A stretch of 64,000 nt of DNA, from contig JAFUOO010000009.1 in NCBI GenBank assembly GCA_017472685.1, positions 1 to 64,000 of the forward strand. Reading direction: 5' to 3'. The notes under the pieces are model-generated. The model ran no database searches. It was not told the DNA's origin and saw nothing but the letters and a program-made list of their open reading frames with translations. Below, piece after piece: positions 19,560 to 30,300 of the stretch. The stretch is from Clostridia bacterium. GTDB taxonomy: Bacteria > Bacillota > Clostridia > UMGS1883. A program made the position numbers and the translations under genes. Position 1 is the stretch's first letter; each line of letters begins with the position of its first letter.

Positions 19560-22500
19560 ATGAAGAAGTTTGTTTCAATGATTTTAACGGGCGTGCTGAC
19601 AATAGGCCTGTTGCCAACAGTGATGATGCCTATAAGAGCAGAGGAGGCACAAGTTGTGACAGAACTTTATGAAAAGGGTAATTTTGTTACGAGCTATAAC
19701 CCGATTGTGAGCCGTCATGTAAATGGTTCAAGTCGCGCTTGGCGTGATGGTTTAATTTCGGGTAACGGTGAAATCGGCTATGTTACAAGTGGTGAGCCCT
19801 ATAATGATGCTTTTATTTTCCAGTATAACTTTTTTAACTATCCTTCATCTCAGCCAAGGGAAATTCCTGCCGAATTAACAGGACAGTTGGAAGAAGCGAG
19901 AGAAAATGTGTTTAACCTTAACGATGACTGGCTTATCCGTGATGCAAACGGAAACAGACGAAGCAGAACATTTTATTACTCTTATCATCCGGGTCATCAG
20001 CTCCGTTTAAAGAGTAATTATACAGACACGGAAAAGGACTATATCCGTTGGACGAACTATGAAACTGCGGAAACGGGTGTGAAGTTTACGGATAAATACG
20101 GCACATGGAAAAGAGTGAGCTTTACCTCTCAGACAGACGGTGTAAGTATTACAAAAATTGAAAAGTCATCTGAGGAAAGCCTCATTAACATGACCATTTC
20201 TATTGATGATATTGACGACATGTGCAAAGCATGGGACGGTATGAGTAAAGTAAGTGAGCAACGCTACAAGAAGATTGTGCCTGATGATGGAGCTTACATT
20301 GCCCAGATTGCACACTACCCCTCGTACAGTGCGAGTGAGCTTATTGATGGCGGCTACGGCGGTGTGACATACATTATCGCAGAGGGCGAAAACGCAACAA
20401 AAACAAGAATCACACAGACCAAGGACGACCCCATGCTTTTAGGCAATAATAACGCAGTAGAAATTAAAAATGCCGAAAACGTTTACCTCATAACAGTAAA
20501 TGACAGAACAAGCTCCATGACAGGACAGACAGCGAATGTTATGAGCAAATTTGAAAGCATGACAAGCTATACTCTTTTAGACGAAATGCTCAAAAGGGTA
20601 GTAGCTGTTAAAGACAAATACACAACAGACGGAAAATTCAGCTATGATGCGGCACTTTTGCCTTCTGCCGAAGCTCAGAAAGCGGAATTTAACCGCATGA
20701 GCTTTGACCTTGACGGCGACGAAGAGTATGAGTCTTATGATAACAATGCTCTTATAAATGTACAGCGAAATACTCCTGACAGAATTAACCACGAGTTTAT
20801 GGAAAGAGCATACGAGCAGGCAAGATATGCGCAGATTTGCTGTGGCGGTTCGTTAGCACCCAGACTCTATGGTATGTGGGTTGGTGAATGGAACCCCGGC
20901 TGGAGAAGTATTTATACTCTTGATGCAAACGTAAACTTGCAGGTTTCTGCCATGAACACAGGTAACCTTAGCGGCGAATTCCAGTATGGTTATATTACAT
21001 ACTTCCTTCGTCATGCTCCCGACTTTATGTATAATGCTCAAATGGCATACGGCATGCACGACGCAATTCAGCTTAGTGTAAATACCGACTCTGACAGAGC
21101 AATGCACGTTGAATATGATAACTCATATCCTTTCCAGTATTGGAATGCAGGTGCAAGCTGGTGTCTTTTGCCCATATTTGAATACTGGCAGTGCTTTGGA
21201 AACAGGCAGATTCCTATTAACGAAAATATGCGTTTTGAAAATCTTCAGCACGTTTTAGGCGTAAACGACGGCGGTTTAACCGATGAGGAATACGAAGAAA
21301 TCAAGAATAGAGGCTACCTTGATTTGGAAAAGGATATCCTTTTGCCACTTCTTACAAAGCAGGCAAATTTCTGGGAACAGATTGTAACACCTCGTTACTA
21401 TATCGGTGCCGACGGTAAGGCGCATCACGATGAAAGCAAGACCCAATTAAATGAAGGCGAAAAGTATATGATTATACCCACATATTCGCCCGAAAACCAC
21501 CCTATCGGCTATTACAGCACGTTAACAGCAAATGCAACCATGGATATTTCCGCAGCTCGTGACGGTCTGGATATGGTATGCAAAATAGAAGAGGCTGTGG
21601 GACGAGACGGTTGGGAAGAGGCCGTTGAAAAGTGGCAGACACTTAAAAACAATATTGCCGATTACAAGTACGACACTGACGGTGCTCTTCGTGAATGGGC
21701 AATGGAAGAGTATGAGGAAAACAACAACCACCGTCACTTAAGCCATTTGTATGTGGCATGGCCTGCCTACGACACTCAGAATGACCCCGACTTGACAGAG
21801 GCATCCCTTAAGGCTATCAATAACCGCAAAAAGTATAACACAGGCGATGCCACAGCCGGTCACGGATGGATGCATCAGGCTCTTGTGGAAGCAAGACTTA
21901 AATTAGGCGATTCCATGATGAAGTCACTCATGAAGATGATGAACGGAACGGCATACTATTCCTCCATGATGACAGACCATGATACAAACCGCCGAAACGA
22001 TACATACTGCACAGATACAGCTTTTGGCACATTGGGTGCAGTAAACGAAGCATTGGTATTCTCAAATACAGGACAGATTGAAATTATCCCTGCACTGCCT
22101 AAAGATTGGACAAAGGGTAAGGTCACAGGAATGATGGCAAGGACACGTGTTGAAATCGAATCTCTCGAATGGGATATTGAGGGAGGATTTGCTACAGTTT
22201 CACTTAATTCCTCAGAGGATGACAACACTATCCGCCTTTCCTCGGGAGAAGCGTGGACAAAGGCAACTCTTGACGGAGAAGAGCTGCAGGTTAAAAATGA
22301 TGAAAACGGTAACTACGTTGAAGTAACACTTAATGAAAATGAGATTGCAACAGTTCTTTTCACCCTTTCTGAAACACCCGATGGTACATACTTAATCGAA
22401 GAGGACGGCAAGTACTTACAGGTTGAAGGCATTGAAAATGGCTTGGAGGCAATCTGGGGCAGTCTTAACGACAACGCATATTGGAATGTGGAAAACACAA

Positions 22501-24122
22501 CGGAAGGTTTGATCACAATCCAGAGCTGTGTAACGGGTAAGTATCTTACAAATGAAAACGGCGTAATTGTACAGAGAAGCTACACCGGTGAAGAAAATCA
22601 GAAGTGGAGCACAGATTATTTTGCAATGACAAGACTTAATAAGCTTGTTGATGTTATAATCGCACCCGACAGTATTGACATCACGGTGGACGGAGAAGTG
22701 GTTGACGCTATTGAACTCGAAAGCGGAGAGAGCGTTCAACTTGGTACAAAAATTGAGCCTGAGGGTGCAAGCGCGCTACTTACATGGTCCAGTGACAGTA
22801 TAGGTAGTGGTGTTGTACTCTCAAACGGTAAATTAACTGCTTATGCACCCGGTAAGTTTAATGTTTCTGTTACAACCGACACAGGATTCACGGCAACCGT
22901 GCCCGTAAGAGTTACAGGCGATGCACGTGATGCGGTGAAGGCTGAGGTTATCAATGTGCGCGGTGCTGATGATGGTTATAATTCAGGCTGGGTGCCCCAA
23001 AATGCATTTGACGGTATTGCAGGTAAGGCATATGCTTCAAAGGACGATGCTTCGGCTAAATACATTGAGGCAGAGCTGAAGGTTGCCAAGGCGATTGATT
23101 TAGTTTACGTGACAGGCCGCTTCACCGGTGCTGACGGTGAGGGGGCTTACGCAAAGCGCATTAACGGCGCAAAGGTTTACGCATCGAACACGCCTTGGAC
23201 AGGCAATAAAGCTGATGCGGTATTGGTTGGCGAAATCACTTCTGTTACTGCTACAAGTGCATACATCCCTGCAAGGACTCGGCTTGACACTAAGGGCGAA
23301 AAGTATAAGTACTACACAATTTACTTTGACAGTGTAAATAACGGCAGCAACATTTCCCTTGCTATTGATGATATTGCATTCTACACAGGTGGTGCAAGCT
23401 ATGTGCAGAGCCTTACACCTGTTGTAACTGCCAAGGGTGGTGCAAATCCCCTTTATGCAACCGATGGCGATATTACAACAATGTTCAAGATTGAAAATCA
23501 GACAAATTATGCAAATGAATACATTCAGTTTGAGTTCAGCGGCACGGAAACTCTTAACAAAATTGTTGTTAAAAAGGGTATGATTGCATTAGGTGGTGTA
23601 ACAAACTACTGGGGTGACCATGCCTACGCTTCGGGCTGCGTTCTTGAGGCAAGCCTTGACGGAGAGGCTTGGGAAACAATTTACACAATGACAAAACGCC
23701 CCGACGGCATGGACAATCAGAGCGAGGTTGTTGTAAATCTTGAGGAGCCCAAAGCCTATAAGTATGTGCGTTACATCCGTAAGGAGGCTAACAGCTATGT
23801 AGGATGGGCATCCAATGGCGGCAATAAGCTTATCCTTGCCGATATTGACTTCTACACCGTGGGCGCAAATGTTAAGGCTGAAATTGTAAAGCATGAGGGC
23901 AAAAGCCTGACGGTAAAACTTGAAAGTAATGTGACAGGAACATACAGCTTTATTGCTGCAGTTTATGATGGTGACAAGCTTATAGAGGTTGTAACTACGC
24001 CTGTAGACCTTATAGAAGAAACGCCCCGAGAGGTTGAAATTACAACAACGAAAGAGGGTACTGTACAGGTTTTTACATGGGGGGATAACATGGTCCCCAT
24101 AGGCGAAAAAATTACAGGATAA
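19560..24122 (+). CDS. Secreted GH95-like alpha-L-fucosidase/galactosidase with ricin, Ig-like and two discoidin domains
   Basis: 1520 aa, ATG two bases after the previous stop with gggagg upstream. Signal peptide about 1-27. The catalytic region (about 40-930) is a divergent GH95: 'ANVNLQ' supplies the N-x-N pair (N457, N459), 'HRHLSHLYVAWPA' is family-typical, and 'CTDTAFG' (D819) occupies the place of the 'IDGNFG' Asp. After it come a ricin-type lectin domain (about 939-1030), a Big2 bacterial Ig domain (about 1033-1120), two F5/8C-like domains (about 1130-1275 and 1280-1437) and the shared C-terminal tail. GH95 enzymes invert and act on alpha-1,2-linked L-fucose or L-galactose, sugars present on RG-II, RG-I and xyloglucan side chains. 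Last gene of the operon. Divergence from the second GH95 in this window suggests a different linkage. Confidence 0.8.
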   Translation: MKKFVSMILTGVLTIGLLPTVMMPIRAEEAQVVTELYEKGNFVTSYNPIVSRHVNGSSRAWRDGLISGNGEIGYVTSGEPYNDAFIFQYNFFNYPSSQPREIPAELTGQLEEARENVFNLNDDWLIRDANGNRRSRTFYYSYHPGHQLRLKSNYTDTEKDYIRWTNYETAETGVKFTDKYGTWKRVSFTSQTDGVSITKIEKSSEESLINMTISIDDIDDMCKAWDGMSKVSEQRYKKIVPDDGAYIAQIAHYPSYSASELIDGGYGGVTYIIAEGENATKTRITQTKDDPMLLGNNNAVEIKNAENVYLITVNDRTSSMTGQTANVMSKFESMTSYTLLDEMLKRVVAVKDKYTTDGKFSYDAALLPSAEAQKAEFNRMSFDLDGDEEYESYDNNALINVQRNTPDRINHEFMERAYEQARYAQICCGGSLAPRLYGMWVGEWNPGWRSIYTLDANVNLQVSAMNTGNLSGEFQYGYITYFLRHAPDFMYNAQMAYGMHDAIQLSVNTDSDRAMHVEYDNSYPFQYWNAGASWCLLPIFEYWQCFGNRQIPINENMRFENLQHVLGVNDGGLTDEEYEEIKNRGYLDLEKDILLPLLTKQANFWEQIVTPRYYIGADGKAHHDESKTQLNEGEKYMIIPTYSPENHPIGYYSTLTANATMDISAARDGLDMVCKIEEAVGRDGWEEAVEKWQTLKNNIADYKYDTDGALREWAMEEYEENNNHRHLSHLYVAWPAYDTQNDPDLTEASLKAINNRKKYNTGDATAGHGWMHQALVEARLKLGDSMMKSLMKMMNGTAYYSSMMTDHDTNRRNDTYCTDTAFGTLGAVNEALVFSNTGQIEIIPALPKDWTKGKVTGMMARTRVEIESLEWDIEGGFATVSLNSSEDDNTIRLSSGEAWTKATLDGEELQVKNDENGNYVEVTLNENEIATVLFTLSETPDGTYLIEEDGKYLQVEGIENGLEAIWGSLNDNAYWNVENTTEGLITIQSCVTGKYLTNENGVIVQRSYTGEENQKWSTDYFAMTRLNKLVDVIIAPDSIDITVDGEVVDAIELESGESVQLGTKIEPEGASALLTWSSDSIGSGVVLSNGKLTAYAPGKFNVSVTTDTGFTATVPVRVTGDARDAVKAEVINVRGADDGYNSGWVPQNAFDGIAGKAYASKDDASAKYIEAELKVAKAIDLVYVTGRFTGADGEGAYAKRINGAKVYASNTPWTGNKADAVLVGEITSVTATSAYIPARTRLDTKGEKYKYYTIYFDSVNNGSNISLAIDDIAFYTGGASYVQSLTPVVTAKGGANPLYATDGDITTMFKIENQTNYANEYIQFEFSGTETLNKIVVKKGMIALGGVTNYWGDHAYASGCVLEASLDGEAWETIYTMTKRPDGMDNQSEVVVNLEEPKAYKYVRYIRKEANSYVGWASNGGNKLILADIDFYTVGANVKAEIVKHEGKSLTVKLESNVTGTYSFIAAVYDGDKLIEVVTTPVDLIEETPREVEITTTKEGTVQVFTWGDNMVPIGEKITG

Positions 24123-24125
24123 GTA

Positions 24126-24160
24126 AATAGGCGGCGCTCAATGCGGCGCCTATTGCTTTT
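24126..24160 (+). terminator. Operon terminator
   Basis: Inverted repeat aataggcg ... cgcctatt with a further GC-rich inner stem, followed by gctttt; it lies immediately after the last gene of the beta-helix/GH78/GH95 operon. Confidence 0.75.
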
Positions 24161-24180
24161 GAAAGAAGATATGGTATAAT
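24153..24180 (+). promoter_or_regulatory. Promoter of the second AraC gene
   Basis: TTGCTT (24153-24158), 16 bases, TATAAT (24175-24180), 17 bases ahead of the ATG at 24198. The -35 overlaps the tail of the preceding terminator. Confidence 0.6.
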
Positions 24181-24197
24181 AAAAATGAGGTGATAGC

Positions 24198-24995
24198 ATG
24201 CTTAACATTGCGGAAGCCAATATAAAATATCAGCTTGATAATCTTAAAATAAAGGTTTTACATATAAATTATGGGGTGTTCTACAAGCCTTTTCCCCGGC
24301 ACAGGCACGGGAACAGGTTTTATGAGGCACATCTTGTATGTGGCGGAAGCGGCACTCTTATAGCCGATGGGAAGGAATATCCGCTAAAGGGCGGAACACT
24401 TTACATGACAGGTCCCTTGGTTGAGCATGAACAGATTACAAACGCTGACGACCCCATGGACGAGTACTGCATTCAGTTCGAAATAACAGAAACAAAAGGG
24501 ACAAAGCAGGGGAAAACTGCAAAAGCACTTAAGGAAACAGTGTTCTGGATAGGTGAGGACACCCAGAATATAAAGCGCCTTTTTGAAATGCTTACAGAAG
24601 AAGCTGAAAACAAAAAGATAGGCTACATCCAGAGCGTTATCAATTTGTCTTTTCAAATTTTAGTGTGCATTGCCAGAAATTACGTGGGCAGTGAACAGGT
24701 GGGCGAGTATTCCGCCATTACACCCGACGACAAACGAATGGTTATTACCGACGAAATCTTTTTGTATAATTACAACACGGTTACGTTACCGTCTCTTGCA
24801 AAAAGGCTGAATTTAAGCCCACGGCAGGCACAACGGTTTTTAAAGAAGGCTTACGGAAAAACCTTTGTGGAAATGAGGACCGAAACAAGGCTTGCAAAAG
24901 CCGAAGAGCTTATCCTTGGTGGCATGAGCCCTGCCGAAGCGGCAATCAGCGTGGGATATGAAAGTCCCCTGAGCTTAAAAAGGAAAGATGCTTAA
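24198..24995 (+). CDS. AraC-family transcriptional regulator (paralogue of the 36740 gene)
   Basis: 265 aa, RBS gagg 7 bases upstream. N-terminal cupin ('RHRHGNRFYEAHLVCGGSGT', 'YMTGPLVEHEQ'), C-terminal HTH ('TLPSLAKRLNLSPRQAQRF', 'AAISVGYESPLSLKR'). It is collinear with the AraC gene at 36740-37534 and shares 'YMTGPL' and 'LSPRQ.QRFL', so the two are paralogues. The terminal helix ends early (after about 'LSLKRKDA'), as in its paralogue. Monocistronic between two terminators; positioned to control the solute-binding-protein operon downstream or the operon upstream. Confidence 0.85.
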   Translation: MLNIAEANIKYQLDNLKIKVLHINYGVFYKPFPRHRHGNRFYEAHLVCGGSGTLIADGKEYPLKGGTLYMTGPLVEHEQITNADDPMDEYCIQFEITETKGTKQGKTAKALKETVFWIGEDTQNIKRLFEMLTEEAENKKIGYIQSVINLSFQILVCIARNYVGSEQVGEYSAITPDDKRMVITDEIFLYNYNTVTLPSLAKRLNLSPRQAQRFLKKAYGKTFVEMRTETRLAKAEELILGGMSPAEAAISVGYESPLSLKRKDA

Positions 24996-25016
24996 GCAAA
25001 CCGGCGGACAATATGA

Positions 25017-25057
25017 AAAAAGCCCTGGTATTACCCCTGAGTAATACCAGGGCTTTT
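25017..25057 (+). terminator. Terminator after AraC
   Basis: Perfect 14-bp stem agccctggtattac / gtaataccagggct with a 6-base loop, preceded by A-run and followed by tttt. Confidence 0.9.
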
Positions 25058-25109
25058 AGCTTCCGACTTTTTTGAAAAGTAGAAGATTTTAAATATAACC
25101 ATTGGCAGT

Positions 25110-25125
25110 TTGTAAACATTTACAA
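25110..25125. promoter_or_regulatory. cre-like palindrome
   Basis: TTGTAAA-CA-TTTACAA is a perfect 7-bp inverted repeat. The inner 14 bases fit the CcpA/LacI-family cre consensus (TGWNANCGNTNWCA) except for CA in place of CG. It lies about 45-60 bases before the -10 of the solute-binding-protein operon, so catabolite or sugar-dependent control is plausible. Confidence 0.5.
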
Positions 25126-25170
25126 TAATAAATGCAACATTATTCCATGTGCTTGCATATCTGTGCGTGT

Positions 25171-25176
25171 TATAAT
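25171..25176 (+). promoter_or_regulatory. Probable -10 element of the solute-binding-protein operon
   Basis: TATAAT, 74 bases ahead of the ATG at 25250. No -35 at normal spacing: the nearest TTGCAT (25153-25158) is only 12 bases away, so activator dependence is possible. Confidence 0.4.
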
Positions 25177-25249
25177 AGGTATAGTGGGGAGTCGTATACT
25201 CCCGTGAAAAGGTGATGCTTATTATACCTTGGCAGAAAGGGGCACGTGA

Positions 25250-27343
25250 ATGATAAAGAAAATAATTTCCGCTGTTTTGGTAGCGATAACCGCAGCCTCA
25301 TTAATGACAGGCTGCGTAAATAAAACAGAGCAAACAGAGGCGACTGTAGATACTATCTACATAGGCACTCACGGTGTGGGCGATGACCCCAGGTGGAGAA
25401 ACCCTGTTACAGGCGAGTCATACATGACATTGGCAAGAGAGCAGGCGGGCAGAAAAGCACTGGACGTTGTCATGGAAAAACACGGAGTTGACCTTCAGTG
25501 GAAAACCTGGCCCAACTCATCCGGACAGGATATTCTGCAGAGCGTGCTGGCAGGTGACCCTATATGCCATCTGGCAAACATATCCACGGGCAGTCTTGCA
25601 AATGTTTTGGGGCAGAATGTTCTTCAGACACTGGATGACTATATCGACATTTTCCAGACCCCCGATACAGAATGGATGCTCCGTCCGGAGTTTTACGGAG
25701 ATTATTACTTCTTCAGCCCCGACCCTGCATTCATAACCGACTGGCCCTTATGCTATAATGCTACAATGATTGAAGCCGTTCCCGATTTAAAGGACGAAAA
25801 CGGAAACACCTTGTATCCGTACACGTTGTACAAGCAGGGCAAGTGGACCTGGAGCGTTTTTAAGGACTATCTTGAAAAAATTCAGTCCTACTATAAAGGC
25901 AAAAAAGCAGCAAACGGCAGAGAGATTGTGCCCTATGATACAAACTACATGCACCTTCTGCAAATGGGTCTGCACTCTAACGGTGCACATATTTACGACG
26001 GAAACACCTTAGGTGTTGACACTCCCGAGGCAATTGAAGCGGCAGAATATCTGATAGACCTTATGCAGAGCGACCTTATCTGCTGCAGTGCGGCTGAATA
26101 CGGAAAAAGCAACGCAAACGGAAACAGCAGCACCAACAACACCTTTGAAGCAGGTGCGAGTGTGTTCATGAACGGTGCAAGATGGCGCATGGGCGGCATT
26201 GGCGGCACTCTTGCCGAAAGAGGCGAAAGCATGGGCATTATTTTCTTCCCCAGAAGCGACCGCATCCCTTATGAGGGCGACTATGTTCCCGGAGAAACAG
26301 AATACAGCGTGCCTATGCCTGCAGTTGACAGCATGGCTGTGCTTAAGGGCTTCTCCAAGGAAGAGTCACGTCTTGCAATTAACGCCTATGTTACATACAA
26401 TATTGAGCTTTATAAAAATCTCGGTAATGTTGATTCCATAACAGAATATCGTCAGGCAAATCTGGAAACAGACGCTTTGGGCTATGGCATTGACATATTC
26501 CACCCCGAAATAGGGGACGGAAACCTTGAAATTTTCACAACAATGAGCACCTTGAAGTGCAACGAAACAGGGGAAATAATGAACCTTTTCGGTCCCTATA
26601 ACATGGAAATTTTCGGCAAGGCAGTGTACGGGCTGGACAATTCGCCCTCATACACTGTTGCCCTCAGGTCAAAAATACAAGGCATTTATGACAGAATAGC
26701 ATCTGTTTCTGATGCTTTAAAAACAGAGGGTGCTCTTGACAATGTGGCACCCGGTATAAACCAGATTAATTATAATATCCCCATTGTGTTCCCCAAGGGC
26801 ACTATCCCCGATGAAATTGACTGGGGTCAGATTATAACCATAAGCGATAATGTGGACGGTGCTTACGAGTTCAAACGGGAAAACGGAGAATTTTTATTGA
26901 AGGCAAATCCTCCTGCGGAAGAGGAGACAGAGCATGAATTTGAAAAAGATAAAATGCAGATTGATGTTTCCGATGTGGATTTTTCTATAGCGGGAGAATA
27001 TGTGGAGGCAGTTAAGGTAACCGTAAGCGACCGTTATGACAATATCGCCGAAAAACGTTTTACTGTTTACGTTTATGACGAGGAAAACACGGAGCCTCCT
27101 GTGCTTGAACTTAAAGAAGACTTGCCCTCGCTCGCTCTTGAAACAGACACCTCAACTGTCAAATGGGCAGATTTGTTTGTCAACAAGGCTGAGGATGTAA
27201 CAGGCATTGACCTGAGGGCGTTTGTAAGCGCAGATGTAACCGAGCTCGATGTTACAAACAAGGGCGTATACCCTGTAACGATCCATGTTACAGATTTTGC
27301 AGGCAACAAAACAGAAATAGGAACCTTTATTGAAATCAGTTAG
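25250..27343 (+). CDS. Extracellular solute-binding lipoprotein (family 1) with C-terminal Ig-like domains
   Basis: 697 aa, RBS aaagggg. Lipoprotein signal with lipobox 'LMTGC' (C22). Residues about 35-520 resemble family-1 carbohydrate-binding proteins of CUT1 ABC transporters (large bilobed type; 'PYTLYKQGKWTW', 'FMNGARWRMGG', 'MAVLKGFSKEES'). After that, unusually, come two cadherin/HYR-like beta-sandwich segments of about 85 residues each ('VKVTVSDRYDNIAEKRFTVYV', then 'VYPVTIHVTDFAGNKTE'). No permease or ATPase gene is adjacent; the next gene is a secreted esterase. The protein could feed a transporter encoded elsewhere, or act as a surface glycan-binding protein. First gene of a two-gene operon. 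Confidence 0.8.
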   Translation: MIKKIISAVLVAITAASLMTGCVNKTEQTEATVDTIYIGTHGVGDDPRWRNPVTGESYMTLAREQAGRKALDVVMEKHGVDLQWKTWPNSSGQDILQSVLAGDPICHLANISTGSLANVLGQNVLQTLDDYIDIFQTPDTEWMLRPEFYGDYYFFSPDPAFITDWPLCYNATMIEAVPDLKDENGNTLYPYTLYKQGKWTWSVFKDYLEKIQSYYKGKKAANGREIVPYDTNYMHLLQMGLHSNGAHIYDGNTLGVDTPEAIEAAEYLIDLMQSDLICCSAAEYGKSNANGNSSTNNTFEAGASVFMNGARWRMGGIGGTLAERGESMGIIFFPRSDRIPYEGDYVPGETEYSVPMPAVDSMAVLKGFSKEESRLAINAYVTYNIELYKNLGNVDSITEYRQANLETDALGYGIDIFHPEIGDGNLEIFTTMSTLKCNETGEIMNLFGPYNMEIFGKAVYGLDNSPSYTVALRSKIQGIYDRIASVSDALKTEGALDNVAPGINQINYNIPIVFPKGTIPDEIDWGQIITISDNVDGAYEFKRENGEFLLKANPPAEEETEHEFEKDKMQIDVSDVDFSIAGEYVEAVKVTVSDRYDNIAEKRFTVYVYDEENTEPPVLELKEDLPSLALETDTSTVKWADLFVNKAEDVTGIDLRAFVSADVTELDVTNKGVYPVTIHVTDFAGNKTEIGTFIEIS

Positions 27344-27353
27344 AGGTGGAGAA

Positions 27354-30300
27354 ATGAAAAAAATTACGGCATTGATGTTAAGCCTTTTAATTTTTGCAAA
27401 TATAGGTGTTGTACAAAAAAGCGTGAAAGCAGAGGAATTGAATGTGTGGAAGTTTGAATTTGGAGCAAAGGATAAGGCTGTTAAAGACGGATATCTGCGC
27501 GTTACACCCGACATGCACATAATCAATAGCGAAAACCGTAACTACGGCTTTATCGGCACAAACGAAAAGGATTACCGTCTTCATGGTGGACGGATTGACG
27601 GTTTTATTCAGCTCGAGGGTCAGGTTATTGACCTTGTGGCAGGCGAGGGTGGCATTGCATCAAGGGGAATAGTGGACAAAACTGTTAAGGAGTTTAACAG
27701 CGGCGATTATTACCCTGTGCGCTTTGCGCTCAAGGTGCCCGATGAAACCTACTACAAAGTAAAAGCAACAATTACAACATTGGACCCCAACACTCCCGCA
27801 ACGGCATCGCTCTATACTGAGCGCAAGCACCCCATTTTTACATACAAGGAAATCGGTGCAGGTGAAAGCGTTACGGCATCCTTTACAGTGCGCACAACCC
27901 CTGTTTATTACGAAAAGTCGGACCCCAAGGGGTTGGTTCCCGACACATATGTGAACATTTGCCTTTTAGGTGAAAATGCGGCACTTGCAGAATTGGAAAT
28001 TGAACAGATAGAGTCTGCACCCACACTCTGGATTCTGGGCGACTCTACTGTTACAGACGGCGGCGGGCTGCTGCCCTTCTTCCCGCTTCAAAACTATACG
28101 GGCGTAGGCAGTGGCGTGACAAAGTATCTGCCCGGTGACATTGCCATGGTCAACGAGGGCGAGGGCGGCTTGTCTGCTCATGATAACAGCCATTTTAATG
28201 TTGTTAAGGACCGAATTAAAGCGGGCGACTTTTTGTGGGTTGAGTACGGACACAACCACAAGAGCGACGGCGTGGCAGGCTATGAAGGCGCTATAGGCAA
28301 GTATTACGACATATGCAAAAAGGTGGGAGCCACTCTTGTGTTGGTAGGTCCCATTGACCGCATCAACAATTACGACGCTAATACAAACACCTGGCACTCG
28401 TCCTTGAAGGGCTTTTCCGATGCGGCTAAAAAGTTTGTTGACAGTAAGCTTGCGGCAGACCCCGATGATAAGGTTGCCTTTGTTGACCTTAACGAGCCCA
28501 GCTTAAAGTGGTTTGGCAGTGTTACAGAAAGCGGTGTTGTAGAAAACCAAAAATATACAAACGAAAAAAAGCTTGTGTATTTCTATTTCCAGGCAAACAG
28601 GGGTGCAACTGATGTTGACCATACACATCCCAATGACAGCGGTGCGGAAAACCTGGCATATTTATTCTTTGAAAATGCCGACTGCAATACGTACCCTGCA
28701 CTTAACCCCTTGCTTACAAGATTTAAAGAGGGCGATAGTGAAAAGCCCGTATTGGTAGATAGCCGCATTGTAAATCTCGGATTCCCGGCAAACAGCGCAT
28801 GGCCTAATTATGTAACAGGCGTAAAGCACGAATACCCCCTTGAAATTATCAACGTTGAGATAAATGACAATGACGAAATTTTGTCAATAAAATGCAAGCT
28901 TCTTGACAAAAACAGCCTTACAAGCTATGCGGCAGGCTTTGTAGAGGTTAACGGAAAAACATATCAAACTACAATTGAAAGCCATATAGATAATTCTGCC
29001 GCAAACAACGGAAGCATTTATACCGTTGAGTTTGCAAAAGACAATCTGCCCATTGTGGGCGATATGCCCTATCGCGTTTACATGGCAGGGGTTGACATGG
29101 CAGAGGGCGACAAGCCTCTTGAAAACAGCAAGCCTTTTTCAAAGGATTACGCACCCGGAAAATATTCGGCATACATACTTGCAACAGCGGACGGTGATGT
29201 TGAAAAGTTTGACTACTACGGCTACGATACCTTGACAGGCAGCGGTGACTGGTCCTACGGCGGAGGAATGACAGAAAACCGACTTGACGAGGAAACAGGC
29301 GGAGAAAGCTTTGTACACCTTACAGGTGAAAACTTCAGTCTTTCCCGTGCACTCTCGCAGCTTGACGGCGGTATGGGCACAAGCGGAAGATATGAGTTCG
29401 GTGTTGACATTAAAAAGGGCATGGGCGGCAAGCTGAAGTTTTCCCTTGCAAACGGCTGGCGCAGTGCCACACCTTACATTCAAGGCGACAGCATTACACT
29501 TTTTGAGGTTTCGGATAATAATATTATGCTTAATGGCAAAACAGTAGGACACACCTCCTCGGAGGACTGGACAAGGGTGAACTGTGTGCTTGACATGGAC
29601 GAAGGCATACTTACCTTGATGATCAATGGAAAAGAGGAAAGCTGTGTGCTTGATAGCTATTGCACATACGGGGAGCCTAAAATCCAGAGCATGTTCCATT
29701 TTGTTGTAAGCTGCGAAGGCACAGTTGATGTAAAGCTCAAAGAGCTTTTTGGTGCAAAATGCAATTTGTACGACAGAACAAAAACAGCAGTTGAAATTGC
29801 TTGTGAGGGTGAAATGTACGGCAGCGTTTCAATAGACGGTGAAAAGGCGAGCCATAAAGAAGTGAATGCAGGCGAATGGGTAAAGCTCACCGCTACGCCC
29901 AATGAAAATGGCAGATTTATAGGCTGGTTTTGTGACGGGGCGGAGTATTCTGTGGCTGAAACGGTCGACATAAGGCTTTATAAGAGCCTTGCTCTTACGG
30001 CAAAGTTCCTTGAGCAAACCCCCAAAACCACTGTTCTCCTGAAGTTTGCCGACATGCTGGGACGGGTTATCAAAACCGAAAAAGTGGATGTTGACATAAA
30101 CGGAAGAGAGCTTCACGAGGAAATGACGTTTACTGTTGATGAAAAGTTCAAAGAGCCTATCATAATCGAAAACGGATTGTATAAAGAGGTTTATTTATTC
30201 AAGTATGCCGAAAAGGATGCTATAGCCTCGCTTCTCCCTGAGGGCGAAAACATAATAAGGCTTGTTTTTGATTACGACGGCAGCTATGTTTTATACGAGG

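Noticed and set aside
25153-25176. TTGCAT/TATAAT as a full promoter before the solute-binding-protein operon
   Set aside because: The spacer is only 12 bases, too short for sigma-A; only the -10 was kept.
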